DNA of 64,000 nucleotides, taken from the NCBI GenBank assembly GCA_020845575.1, contig JADLFL010000072.1, forward strand, positions 1 to 64,000. Reading direction: 5' to 3'. Shown piece by piece: positions 25,247 through 33,960 of this stretch. Origin of the DNA: Acidobacteriota bacterium (lineage in GTDB: Bacteria; Acidobacteriota; Vicinamibacteria; Vicinamibacterales; Vicinamibacteraceae). The notes beneath the pieces were generated by a model. The model did no database searches, was not told where the DNA came from, and saw nothing but the letters and a program-made list of their open reading frames with translations. Position numbers and translations under genes: made by a program. Within the stretch, counting starts at the first letter, position 1. Every line of letters begins with the position of its first letter.

Positions 25247-28200
25247 TCAGAACGTGAACCGCGCGGCCAGTTGCACCTGCCGGCGCGCGTACGCCGACAG
25301 CGACTGCCCGAACGTGGGCCGATCCACGAAGCTGTCGGGCAGATGGAGGTTTGTGCGATTGAGCAGGTTGAACACCTCGAACCGCAGCTCGAGGTTCCGT
25401 GCACCGCCGAGCGCCAGCCGGCGCGACAGGACCGCATCGATGGTCGCGGATCCGGGGCCGATCAGGATGTTGCGCCCCGCGTTGCCGTACGTGTACTGCG
25501 GCGCGACGACGAAGGAACGGCCTTCGTAGGTGACCACTGTGGCACCGGCCGGAGGTGTCGTGCCCGTGACCTCGTTCGGCCTGTCGTACGCGAACGTGCC
25601 GCCGCCGGTGTTGCCGCTGTTGCTGTTGTCGTAGCTCACGCGCGGCGTGAACGGACGCCCCGACTGCAGCGCGACGACGCCGGCCACCTGCCAGCCGCGG
25701 CCGAGCACGCCACTACCCATGTTCGGGAGCAGATACGACCCGCTGAACACGAGACGATGGCGGACGTCGAAGTCCGAGAGCCCCCATTCCGCGGCGATGT
25801 TGCGGCTGTCCTGCGGCGTGTTGTCGTTGCCGTCGGTGGCGAGGAACGCCGACTGATCGTCCATCGACTTGGACCACGTGTACGCCCCGCGGAACGTGAA
25901 GCGACTGCCCGCGCGACGTACCGCGCCCACCTGCAGCGCGTGATAGTCGGACGAGGCGCCCGATTCGACCATCAGGATGTCGCCGTACGCGGGCATGGGA
26001 CGTCGCGCGGCGGCGCCGCCAGGACCGGGCACGGCCTGGTTGATGTTGCGCTTGCGCACCAGCGCGCGTCCGAACGATCCCACATACCGCGCATCGAACG
26101 TCGTCTTCGCGAGCGCGTGCTCGACGCCGAGGCTGACCTGGTGTGCGTACGCCGTCCGCATCGACTGATCGAGCGAGTTGTACGTGGGCTGCGTGCCGAC
26201 GGCCTGTCCCGGGAACGGATCGGCGAGCGTGAGCAGGCGCGTCTGCGACGGGAAGTACAGGCCGATGCCGAAGTACGGCGGGTTGAAGTACAACGCCGAC
26301 GTCTCGATGAGCGTGCCGATGTTGTAGAAGATGCCGTACCCGCCCTGGAGCAGCGTGGTCCCCCGGCCCGTGATGTCGTAGTTGAAGCCCACGCGCGGCG
26401 CGATGTTGTTGTGGTCCGACGCGATGCCCGAGCGCGGGATGCCGTCCGTGCCGACCTGCACGATCCGGTTCGTGGCCCGTTCGAAGATCCGCATGCGGTC
26501 GTCGGCGTCGACCGGGGGCGCGTTGAATTCGTAGCGCAGGCCGGCGTTGAGCGTGAGGCGCGACGACAGGCGCCAGTCGTCCTGCACGAACGCGTTGAAG
26601 GACCACGTGCGCAGCTTCTGCGCGTTGTCGTTGGTGCCGAGCAGCGACAGCGTCGGATAGCCGAGCAGCAGATCGGCGAGCGGTGATCCGCTGATCGCGC
26701 CGGCGAACGTGATCTGGCCGCGCGCGAAGAGGTGGTTCAGGCCATCCGACTGGTAGTGCCTGAACTCACCGCCCGTCTTGACGTGATGACTGCCGATCTG
26801 CGCCGTGAGCGTGTCGGCCAGGTGAATGGTGCGCGTGCTGCGAAGCACGGGCAGGTTCGGATCGTCGCCGAGCGTCTCGTACCCGCTCACGACGAGCGCG
26901 GGATAGCCGAGGTCGACGCCACCGATCGACGGCCCCCTGATACCGAGCGCGGCGAACGCGTCGGTGCCGGCATTGGTCGGCACGCTGTCGCGCTTCAGCG
27001 CGTTCACGCCGATGCGCACCTCGTTGACCACGCGGCTCGAGATTGCCTGATTGAATCCGGCGGCGACGTTGTGGCCCTGATCGAGCACCGACGTGCCGAA
27101 CGCGGGCAGGTTGCGCGCGCGCGCCGGGAACGGCAGGTCGCGGTCCTCGCGACCGAAGGTGTATCGCAGGTGGAACGGCTTGTCCTGCCACGCGTTCACG
27201 TCGGTCTTCACCGTGAACTGGATCGCGTTGCGCTCCCCCGCCGGCGACGACACGAAGTTGGCCGACCCGTGATCGGCGGTGTTGGCGCGCGGATACAGGC
27301 CGACGGCGGCGAGCCCGGCGGCGCTCATGCGCGACGCGGGAATCACGTTGCCGGGAAACGGCTGCTGCGTGAACGGATCGACGATCGGCCGTCCCAGCGC
27401 ACTGAAGTCGCCCGCGCGCTCCGCGTCGGTGGGCACGCGGGCGAGCCGCGTGTCGGCTTCGTGCGCCTTGATGGCTTCCACGTTGACGAAGTAGAACGCC
27501 GGCATCCGCCCGAACGGACCGCCGACGGTACCGCCGAACTGGTGCTTGCCGAGGGCTGGCTTCCCTGTCCCGTCGGGCACGAACGCCGGACGCGCGTCGA
27601 GCGCCTCGTCGCGGAAGTATTCGTAGGCCGACCCACGCAGCGTGCGCGTGCCCGACTTGATGACGACGTTGACCTGCGCGCCGGCGCTGCGCCCGTGCTC
27701 GGCATCGTAGGTGCTCTGGTGGACCGACACCTCGCGCACGGCGTCGAGGCTCGGGTTCACCACCAGGCGGTTGAGGAAGAGGTCGTTGTTGTCGACGCCG
27801 TCGAGGCGGAAGTCGTTGGCGGCTTCGCGCGATCCGCTATTGTTCAGGCCGACGTTGCCCTGCGTCGAGAGGCGCGACCCCGGCGACGGCGGCGCCACGC
27901 CCGGCGCGTGGAAGGTGAACTGGATGACGTCGCGCTCGGACACGGGCACCGTGACGAGCGTCTCGCCGTCGAACACTTCACCCACCGTCCCGCTGCCCGC
28001 GCGCAGCGTCGTCAGGTCGGCGCTCACGATCACCTGTTCGGTGATCGACCCGGGCACCATCACGACATTGACGGTGCCGCGCACGCCGGCCTGCACCGCG
28101 ATGTCGCGCACGATCTCCGTCTTGAACCCTTCACGGCTGGCCTGCAGCGTATACGTGCCCGCGGTGAGCAGCGGGATGACCAGCAGCCCCGACGAGGATG

Positions 28201-28423
28201 TGGTGCCCTCGCGCATGAGCGCCGTCTGCTGGTCGGTGAGCGTGAGCGTGACGTCCGGCAGCCAGGCGCCCGTCTGATCGCGCACCTCGACGAACAGCGT
28301 GGCGGCCATGGTCTGCGCGAGTGCCGTGGCCGGCATCGTCACCAGGATGGACGCCAGCAGGCACAGGATCGCGCGCCACCGGCGAGCGACAGCGAGAGAA
28401 CGTTCCGACGACATCACGACCAT
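25247..28423 (-). CDS. Oar-like TonB-dependent receptor with carboxypeptidase-regulatory domain
   Basis: 1058 residues: signal peptide (about 15-37, ending ATALAQ), a carboxypeptidase regulatory-like beta-sandwich at about 40-120 (FVEVRDQTGAWLPDVTLTLTD, SSSGLLVIPLLTAGTYTL), a plug domain at about 130-260 (DFRLDGVDNNDLFLNR, GRSAGAQVNVVIKSGT), then a beta-barrel that ends with VQLAARFTF, the terminal phenylalanine expected for Omp85-inserted barrels. This is the large Oar-type family of Acidobacteriota, thought to take up oligomeric substrates. It starts 12 bases after the dehydrogenase gene, suggesting joint expression. Confidence 0.9.
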   Translation of the reverse strand: MVVMSSERSLAVARRWRAILCLLASILVTMPATALAQTMAATLFVEVRDQTGAWLPDVTLTLTDQQTALMREGTTSSSGLLVIPLLTAGTYTLQASREGFKTEIVRDIAVQAGVRGTVNVVMVPGSITEQVIVSADLTTLRAGSGTVGEVFDGETLVTVPVSERDVIQFTFHAPGVAPPSPGSRLSTQGNVGLNNSGSREAANDFRLDGVDNNDLFLNRLVVNPSLDAVREVSVHQSTYDAEHGRSAGAQVNVVIKSGTRTLRGSAYEYFRDEALDARPAFVPDGTGKPALGKHQFGGTVGGPFGRMPAFYFVNVEAIKAHEADTRLARVPTDAERAGDFSALGRPIVDPFTQQPFPGNVIPASRMSAAGLAAVGLYPRANTADHGSANFVSSPAGERNAIQFTVKTDVNAWQDKPFHLRYTFGREDRDLPFPARARNLPAFGTSVLDQGHNVAAGFNQAISSRVVNEVRIGVNALKRDSVPTNAGTDAFAALGIRGPSIGGVDLGYPALVVSGYETLGDDPNLPVLRSTRTIHLADTLTAQIGSHHVKTGGEFRHYQSDGLNHLFARGQITFAGAISGSPLADLLLGYPTLSLLGTNDNAQKLRTWSFNAFVQDDWRLSSRLTLNAGLRYEFNAPPVDADDRMRIFERATNRIVQVGTDGIPRSGIASDHNNIAPRVGFNYDITGRGTTLLQGGYGIFYNIGTLIETSALYFNPPYFGIGLYFPSQTRLLTLADPFPGQAVGTQPTYNSLDQSMRTAYAHQVSLGVEHALAKTTFDARYVGSFGRALVRKRNINQAVPGPGGAAARRPMPAYGDILMVESGASSDYHALQVGAVRRAGSRFTFRGAYTWSKSMDDQSAFLATDGNDNTPQDSRNIAAEWGLSDFDVRHRLVFSGSYLLPNMGSGVLGRGWQVAGVVALQSGRPFTPRVSYDNSNSGNTGGGTFAYDRPNEVTGTTPPAGATVVTYEGRSFVVAPQYTYGNAGRNILIGPGSATIDAVLSRRLALGGARNLELRFEVFNLLNRTNLHLPDSFVDRPTFGQSLSAYARRQVQLAARFTF

Positions 28424-28435
28424 GCGCCTCTGGAT

Positions 28436-31315
28436 CTAGCTTCCGGGTGCCCGCTCGAGGAAGGCCAGGAGATCAGACACCTCCGCGAGCGTCAGCAGGT
28501 TGAGCAGGCCTTCGGGCATCGGCGACACTTTCGCCGCCGTGCGAGACGCGATGTCCCTGACAGCGAGGGTGATCGGCGGGGCGCCGATGGGCTGCACGAC
28601 GACAGCATCAGCGGTCTCCGACACTATCACGCCCGCGACAACCTTCTTGTTCTTCAGCACGAACTCGAACGCCGTCCACTGGTCGGAGATGACCTTCGAC
28701 GGTTCCAGGATCGCGTCGAGCAGGTCGCTGCGACCGAAGCGCTGCGCCACGTACGTGAGATCGGGTCCGTATTCCTCGCCCATGTCGCCGTGCTTGTGGC
28801 ACGTCGCACACAGCGCCTTCTCGAACGTCCGCTGCCCGCGCGTCGCGTCGCCCGTGTAGGCCATCGGATCGAGCATGAGGTATTCGCGCATCTCCTGGAT
28901 CGAGAGGCGGTTGGCGTTGTCGCCGAGTTGCTGCGGACGACCGGAACTGGTCAGTTGCACCGGCGGCGTGTACACGTCCATCTCTTCCTCTGCCGTCTTG
29001 CGCTCGTCTGCGGGCAGCACCGTGAGGAACTCGTTCCACATGTCGCGCATGTAGCCGGGGAAGCTCGCGCCACCGCGCCACCGCTGGTCCTGCGCCGTGA
29101 GGAACCACTTCACCACCGCCGCGCGCTGCGGCTGTTCCCAGCCGCCCTTCATCGCGCGCAGGCAGTACATGAAGAACAACTGGTCCTCGCGATGGACGCC
29201 GGGGGCCGTCATCGCGGTGACGATCTTCGGCACCGCGCCAGGCGTCTCGAAGAACGCGAGCGTCCGCGCGATCTCGCGATCCACCTGCGGCGTGCCGGTC
29301 GGGAACGTCTCGAGCAGCGCACTGCCGATGGCGGTGTAGCGCGCCGTGTGCTTCACGCCGCCCGCATGGATGATCGACAAGTGCATCGCGCGCAGCAGGC
29401 CGATGAGGTCGGCGCCCTTCGGCCCGGCCTTGATGAGCGCGAGCTGGCGATCGAGCATCGGCGGGATGTCCGTCGACACGCCGGCCGTCTGCGCGAGCAC
29501 CACCTGCGCGTCGATGGCCGCGGGCATCGGCAACGCCATCGCGGCGTCGCGCCAGCCATTGCGGTCCACGCGGCGCAGGAGCTGCCGAGCCGCGTAGCGG
29601 ACGTGACGATCGGGGCTTGCGAGCAGGGGCAACACGTCGGCGACGGGATCGAACGGCGGCGCGATCGCGGGATGCAGGCCCGACCGCACGAGCGCTTCGA
29701 TCGCGCGGCGCTGCACGAGCTGGTCGCTGTCGCGCAGCAGAGACACCAGTGCCGCGCGTGATTCAGCGGTGTGCTGGAGACCGAGATGGAGCGCGGCGGT
29801 GGCGCGCACGTCCTCGGCACCGTCGCGCGTCAGCGAGACGAGCTTGTCGACGGGCAGCGGATCGCCGTGGACCTGAAGGAGTTCGATCGCCCTGGCCCGA
29901 CGCTCGGCAGGCTCGTAGTCGGACACCATGGCCCGCAGGCGGGAACCCCACTCCGGGCCCGCGTCCTTGCGCGCCTGCTCGATGGCCGCGCGTCCGAACG
30001 CCGACCGCGGCTGCGGCTGCGCAAGGGCGCGCACGATGGGATCGGCGTGCGGTGCCGGCCGCGCCGCCGCGGCCTCCGCATGCCACACGCGATACAACCC
30101 GCCCCGCGTCCGTCGTCCGCCGAGCGCGAAGATCACCGAGCCGTCGGGGCCGACTTCGAGATCGGTGACGTTGAGCGGCGTCCCCATCACGAACTCGCTG
30201 ATGGTCTCGGTGTAGCTCGCACCGGCGCGCTGCTGTCGTCCGGCGAGGATGCGGCCGCGCGACCAGTCAGCGATCAGTAACGCGTCGCGGTACTCGGCCG
30301 GGAACGCCTCCCCCTGGTAGAACGTGATGCCCACCGGAGAGCCGCGTCCGAGCTCGGAGAGCGACGGCAGCGTGTCGGGGTACACGGTGGGGAACGGTCC
30401 GGAACCATAGCGGAAGCCGTAGTCGCCGCCGGGAAGCAGGTGCAGCGTGCGCACGGGGCGATACCACGGGAGGTTGATGTCCCACTCCATGTCGGAGTCG
30501 AACGTGAAGAGCTCTCCCGCGAGATTGAACGCGGTGTCGTACGAATTGCGGAACCCGCCGGCGACGATCTCGATGGCGGGCGACTTCGCGGATCCCGTCG
30601 ACGCCACGATCTCCGAGAGCTTCATCCGCGAGATGAACCCCGCCGGCGCGCGCACCTGGTTGCCGTGGCCGCGCGCGTCGCCCATCACCGGCAGCAACTG
30701 CTCCTCGCCGAAGTTCTGGTACGGCGAGAGCGGCGCGAACGACGTCTCGGTGCCGCCGAAGTTGCCGATCATCCAGTACACGTCGCCCTCGGGGCCGAAG
30801 ACGAGCGCGTGCGCGCCGTGCTCGCCGATCGCATACGTGCTGCGCGCGACGAGGATCGGTGCCTCGCCCACGCCGTCGCCGTTGCGATCGGGTACGCGAT
30901 AGAGCGACGCGATGGTCGGCTTCTCCGGGCCGTCGCAAGTAGCGAGCAGATCGGAGCCCGCAAACAGCAGGCCCTGGCAGTTGGTGATCGCGCCGGTGAT
31001 CACCTGCTCGGTGTCGTACACGCCGTCGCCATTCGTGTCGCGCAGGCGCACGATGGGTCCGTACTCCTTGGCGACGACCAGCTCCCCTTTCGCGTCGAAC
31101 GTGACGTTGACGATGGAACTCGCCTTGTCGGCCGGGTAGACCTCGCGGACCGAGAAGCCGGGCGGGACGATGAGTTTCGTGCCCGCAGGGGCGACACCCG
31201 GTGCGGCGCCCTGGGGCTGTCGCGACGCATCGAGCGTCAGGCGCGTCCCGACGGCGCACGCGAGGAGGACGACCATCGCGCCAACGGCGCGTTGCGAGAA
31301 GCGAAGTCTGGGCAT
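28436..31315 (-). CDS. Membrane-bound dehydrogenase: PQQ-like beta-propeller, HEAT repeats and cytochrome c
   Basis: 959 residues from ATG 31315, which begins a signal anchor (MPRLRFSQRAVGAMVVLLAC). Residues about 55-430 form a sorbosone/glucose dehydrogenase-like beta-propeller (GLLFAGSDLLATCDG, GNQVRAPAGFISRM, DMEWDINLPWYRP, ALLIADWSRGRIL). A helical HEAT-like region with RATAALHLG and VQRRAIEALVRS follows, and a C-terminal heme domain with CATCH near residue 820, then VISDQWTAFEFVLKNKKVVAGVIV. This architecture is known from Planctomycetes and Acidobacteria and is expected to oxidise sugars or alcohols in the periplasm. It heads the operon with the TonB receptor and NIPSNAP protein. Confidence 0.85.
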   Translation of the reverse strand: MPRLRFSQRAVGAMVVLLACAVGTRLTLDASRQPQGAAPGVAPAGTKLIVPPGFSVREVYPADKASSIVNVTFDAKGELVVAKEYGPIVRLRDTNGDGVYDTEQVITGAITNCQGLLFAGSDLLATCDGPEKPTIASLYRVPDRNGDGVGEAPILVARSTYAIGEHGAHALVFGPEGDVYWMIGNFGGTETSFAPLSPYQNFGEEQLLPVMGDARGHGNQVRAPAGFISRMKLSEIVASTGSAKSPAIEIVAGGFRNSYDTAFNLAGELFTFDSDMEWDINLPWYRPVRTLHLLPGGDYGFRYGSGPFPTVYPDTLPSLSELGRGSPVGITFYQGEAFPAEYRDALLIADWSRGRILAGRQQRAGASYTETISEFVMGTPLNVTDLEVGPDGSVIFALGGRRTRGGLYRVWHAEAAAARPAPHADPIVRALAQPQPRSAFGRAAIEQARKDAGPEWGSRLRAMVSDYEPAERRARAIELLQVHGDPLPVDKLVSLTRDGAEDVRATAALHLGLQHTAESRAALVSLLRDSDQLVQRRAIEALVRSGLHPAIAPPFDPVADVLPLLASPDRHVRYAARQLLRRVDRNGWRDAAMALPMPAAIDAQVVLAQTAGVSTDIPPMLDRQLALIKAGPKGADLIGLLRAMHLSIIHAGGVKHTARYTAIGSALLETFPTGTPQVDREIARTLAFFETPGAVPKIVTAMTAPGVHREDQLFFMYCLRAMKGGWEQPQRAAVVKWFLTAQDQRWRGGASFPGYMRDMWNEFLTVLPADERKTAEEEMDVYTPPVQLTSSGRPQQLGDNANRLSIQEMREYLMLDPMAYTGDATRGQRTFEKALCATCHKHGDMGEEYGPDLTYVAQRFGRSDLLDAILEPSKVISDQWTAFEFVLKNKKVVAGVIVSETADAVVVQPIGAPPITLAVRDIASRTAAKVSPMPEGLLNLLTLAEVSDLLAFLERAPGS

Positions 31316-31668
31316 GTCAGTCGAAGGCAAAGGGCTGCGCCCGCAGGGGTTGCGTTGTGGCCGACACGCTACCACAAGGCCGGGACGGTGGGCGATGAAG
31401 CGGTCCAGGGAGTTGGAGGGGATCGAACCGGCAACCGGCGTCAAGGCTCGCCTCAGTTTCCCGATGGGGCAGGAACTTCTTTTCTCGGATGGAGGCCGGG
31501 GCTTCCTCTTGCAGATGGAGGCGGGGGCTTCTTCTCTCAGATGGAGGCCAGGGGCTTCAGCCCCTGGCACGTTCGCGCCACACTACTTCTGCGTAGAATG
31601 GGGCGCCTCGGTGGACGCATGACGCGCTGCCGGTACCTGACGACGAGTGGTGAACTGTTCGTGACGGC
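31316..31668 (+). other. Gene-free gap, 353 bp, with three A-type repeats
   Basis: No coding frame is supported. It contains the divergent promoters of the dehydrogenase and methyltransferase genes and the A4 repeat cluster. TAGAAT at 31594-31599 is a possible -10 for the methyltransferase, leaving a leader of about 65 bases. Confidence 0.6.
31488..31569 (+). repeat. Repeat A4, three tandem starts of the A element
   Basis: GATGGAGGCcGGGGCTTC (31488), GATGGAGGCgGGGGCTTC (31514) and GATGGAGGCCAGGGGCTTC (31540) are spaced 26 bases apart. Only the third completes the hairpin with AGCCCCTGGC. The first two are left halves, so the prefix is part of the repeated unit. Confidence 0.85.
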
Positions 31669-32430
31669 ATGTCTGACTCATTTCGACTGCGCCAACTGAC
31701 CAAGCGCGCGATCAGGACGTGGTACTGGCTCTGGACGCGTCGGCTCGAGGTCGGCGCCGTCGACATCGCGCGCTCGGACTACAAGCGGACGTGGCAGCAC
31801 CTGTCCGAGCGCGAGACGGACGCCGTGATGTACGTGGCGTCGACGACCGATCGCGACGAGCTCCAGCGTGCGGCCACGTACACACGGGCGCTCCTCGAAC
31901 GCCACGTCGGGCTCCGACAGAACGATGTCGTGCTGGAGATCGGCTGCGGCGTCGGCCGCGTGGGCGCAGAGATCGCGCCGAGCGTCAGGGAGTGGATCGG
32001 CACCGACATCGCGCCCAACATGCTCGCGCACGCCGCGCGCCGCCTGGCGCACCTCGGAAACGTCAGGTTCGTCGAGCTGCACGACGTGGGCCTGTCCGAG
32101 ATACCCGACAACTCGATCGACGTCGTGTACTGCACCGTCGTCTTCATGCACCTCTACGAGTGGGACCGGTACAAATACGTCGCCGAAGCCTTCCGCGTCC
32201 TCAAGCCGGGTGGCCGCCTGTATTGCGACAACATCGACATCGCGTCGAGCCGGGGCTGGACGCTCTTTGCCGACGCGGCGTCGTATCCGCCGAAGGAGCG
32301 GCCGTGCTTCCTGCCGATGCTGTCGAGCGCCGACGAGTTCCGCACGTTCGCGACGCATGCCGGCTTCACCGACTTCGATGTCACCCGCTTCGACGACGCG
32401 TGGGTCGCGCTCGTCGGCCGGAAGGGGTGA
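31669..32430 (+). CDS. Class I SAM-dependent methyltransferase
   Basis: 253 residues. The cofactor motif VLEIGCGVGRVGAEI is at about residues 88-102, followed by WIGTDIAPNMLAHA (motif II acid) and IDVVYCTVVFMHLYEWDRYKYVAEAFRVLKPGGRLYCDN (motif post-I to III). The substrate is not evident. The first 85 residues (RLTKRAIRTWYWLWTRRLEVG..) are basic and aromatic and are not typical of the fold. The gene precedes two membrane proteins by 21 bases; similar methyltransferases accompany polysaccharide or lipid modification loci, but that is inference. Confidence 0.85.
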   Translation: MSDSFRLRQLTKRAIRTWYWLWTRRLEVGAVDIARSDYKRTWQHLSERETDAVMYVASTTDRDELQRAATYTRALLERHVGLRQNDVVLEIGCGVGRVGAEIAPSVREWIGTDIAPNMLAHAARRLAHLGNVRFVELHDVGLSEIPDNSIDVVYCTVVFMHLYEWDRYKYVAEAFRVLKPGGRLYCDNIDIASSRGWTLFADAASYPPKERPCFLPMLSSADEFRTFATHAGFTDFDVTRFDDAWVALVGRKG

Positions 32431-32439
32431 TCCGACGAA

Positions 32440-32445
32440 TAATGT
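32440..32445 (+). promoter_or_regulatory. -10-like hexamer of the 32.4 kb membrane protein
   Basis: TAATGT (overlapping AATAAT) ends 6 bases before ATG 32452. It lies in the short gap after the methyltransferase stop, so an internal leaderless promoter is possible. Confidence 0.35.
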
Positions 32446-32451
32446 TCCGCG

Positions 32452-33960
32452 ATGCCGCGAATGTCGCGACTGTCGTGGGGCGCCATCGTCGCGATCGGCG
32501 TCGTCTGGTGGTTCGTCGTCGCGTACTCGCATGCGGCCGGATACTTCCTGCTGGCCGACGACCACGCACTCGTCGCGGACGCAGCGGCGCACTCGTTCCG
32601 CGGGATCTTCACCACGGGGCTGTTCGGCGTGTACCGGCCGCTCGGCTTCACGGTGGCCAGGGTGCTCGGCCCGCTGCATCCCGGACACGCGGGCTGGATG
32701 GCCGTCGTGCTCGCGCTGCACGCCGTCAATGCCGGGCTCCTGTTCGTCGCGGCGCGATCGCTCGGGCTGACGCGCGGAGTGGCGGCGGCGCTCGCCACGC
32801 TGTTCCTCTGGTCGCCATGGGCGAGCGAGGCGTATCTCTGGTTCAGCGCGATCTTCGACGTCGGTGCGACGTTCGGCGTGCTCCTGGCCCTCGTGCTGGT
32901 CACAGCGGGCCGGGCAAGCCCGGCCCCGGAGAACGGAACTCCGGCGACAGACCCCACGCGGCGGAGGCGCGCGGCAGAGGCGGGGTGGGAAACCCTGTTG
33001 GCCTTCGGCATCGTCGTCGGCTGCGTGACAGCGGGCCTGTTCAAGGAGAACGGGTACCTGGCGGGGCCACTCGTGCTCGCCCTCGCGCTGGCGAGCAGCG
33101 CACCGCATGTTCGCCGGCGCGCGCTCATCGGAGCCGGAGCGAGCCTCGTCTGCGCGGTGCTGCTCTACACGTACAGGACACGCGTGCTCGCCGGCGTCGA
33201 CACGCCATACACCGTCGCCGGATTCGGGGGACGTCTGCTGTCGCTCGACGCCATCGCCGCGGTCGCGTCCAACCTGCGCGCGCTGTTGCTGTGGCCCGTA
33301 CCGGGCGTGTGGGGCGACACGACGCGGTACCTCGCGGCACTGCTGATCTGGCCGATCGGTGCCAGCGCCGCGGCGGCGCTCGCCGTGCGCGCACTCGTTC
33401 GGCCTGGTCGCGCGTGGTTCATCGCGGCGGCGATTCCCATCGCCATCGCGGCAACGGCGGGATTCCAGTTCGACGTGATGGCCATCGTGCCGCGACGCTA
33501 CCTGTACATGGTCGGTGTCCCCTTCTGTCTGCTCATTGGTTACGGCCTCGGGATGTGGCGGTCGCACTGTCGTTGGCCGGCAGCCGTCCCCACGGTGATT
33601 GGGGCGCTGGTACTCGTGGCCGCACTCGCAGGCACCACACAGGCGCGCATCTGGGGACTTGCCGCGGCAACCGCGCGCTGCGCCATGGAGGACTTCGGAC
33701 GACAGGTGCCGGCACCCGAGGCCGTCTACGTGGAGAACATGCCGTTCGCCATCGAAGAAGGGCCCATCGTGCTGCTCGAATATGACTTCTCGTACACGTA
33801 CGCGAAGAGCGGCGCGGCACGCGATGCCGTGTTCCGGCGTGCCGTGCTCACGCTCGCGAACGACGGGACACTGGCAGTGCAGGGACACTTCGAGCCACCC
33901 GTGATGACGGGCCTACGTCGAACCGTCACGCTCGACTCCTGCCTGGGACGGGCCCGGTGA
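32452..33960 (+). CDS. Polytopic membrane protein, GT-C-like, with an in-frame repeat insert
   Basis: 502 residues. The first loop carries FLLADDHALVADAAAHSFRG with paired aspartates after the first helix, as in GT-C transferases; about ten membrane segments follow, then a soluble tail from about residue 400. At residues 152-159 the coding sequence contains GGGCCGGG CAAG CCCGGCCC, a hairpin related to repeat B, followed by a polar stretch (ENGTPATDPTRRRRAAEAG) between two membrane segments. Transferred sugar and acceptor are unknown. Its stop overlaps the GTG start of the next gene by four bases (GTGA), so the two are translationally coupled. Confidence 0.65.
   Translation: MPRMSRLSWGAIVAIGVVWWFVVAYSHAAGYFLLADDHALVADAAAHSFRGIFTTGLFGVYRPLGFTVARVLGPLHPGHAGWMAVVLALHAVNAGLLFVAARSLGLTRGVAAALATLFLWSPWASEAYLWFSAIFDVGATFGVLLALVLVTAGRASPAPENGTPATDPTRRRRAAEAGWETLLAFGIVVGCVTAGLFKENGYLAGPLVLALALASSAPHVRRRALIGAGASLVCAVLLYTYRTRVLAGVDTPYTVAGFGGRLLSLDAIAAVASNLRALLLWPVPGVWGDTTRYLAALLIWPIGASAAAALAVRALVRPGRAWFIAAAIPIAIAATAGFQFDVMAIVPRRYLYMVGVPFCLLIGYGLGMWRSHCRWPAAVPTVIGALVLVAALAGTTQARIWGLAAATARCAMEDFGRQVPAPEAVYVENMPFAIEEGPIVLLEYDFSYTYAKSGAARDAVFRRAVLTLANDGTLAVQGHFEPPVMTGLRRTVTLDSCLGRAR

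Noticed and set aside
31415..31445. GTTGGAGGGGATCGAACCGG looks like the reverse complement of a tRNA 3' half
   Set aside because: The T-stem does not pair (GCCGG against CCCTC) and no acceptor, D or anticodon arm can be drawn upstream.
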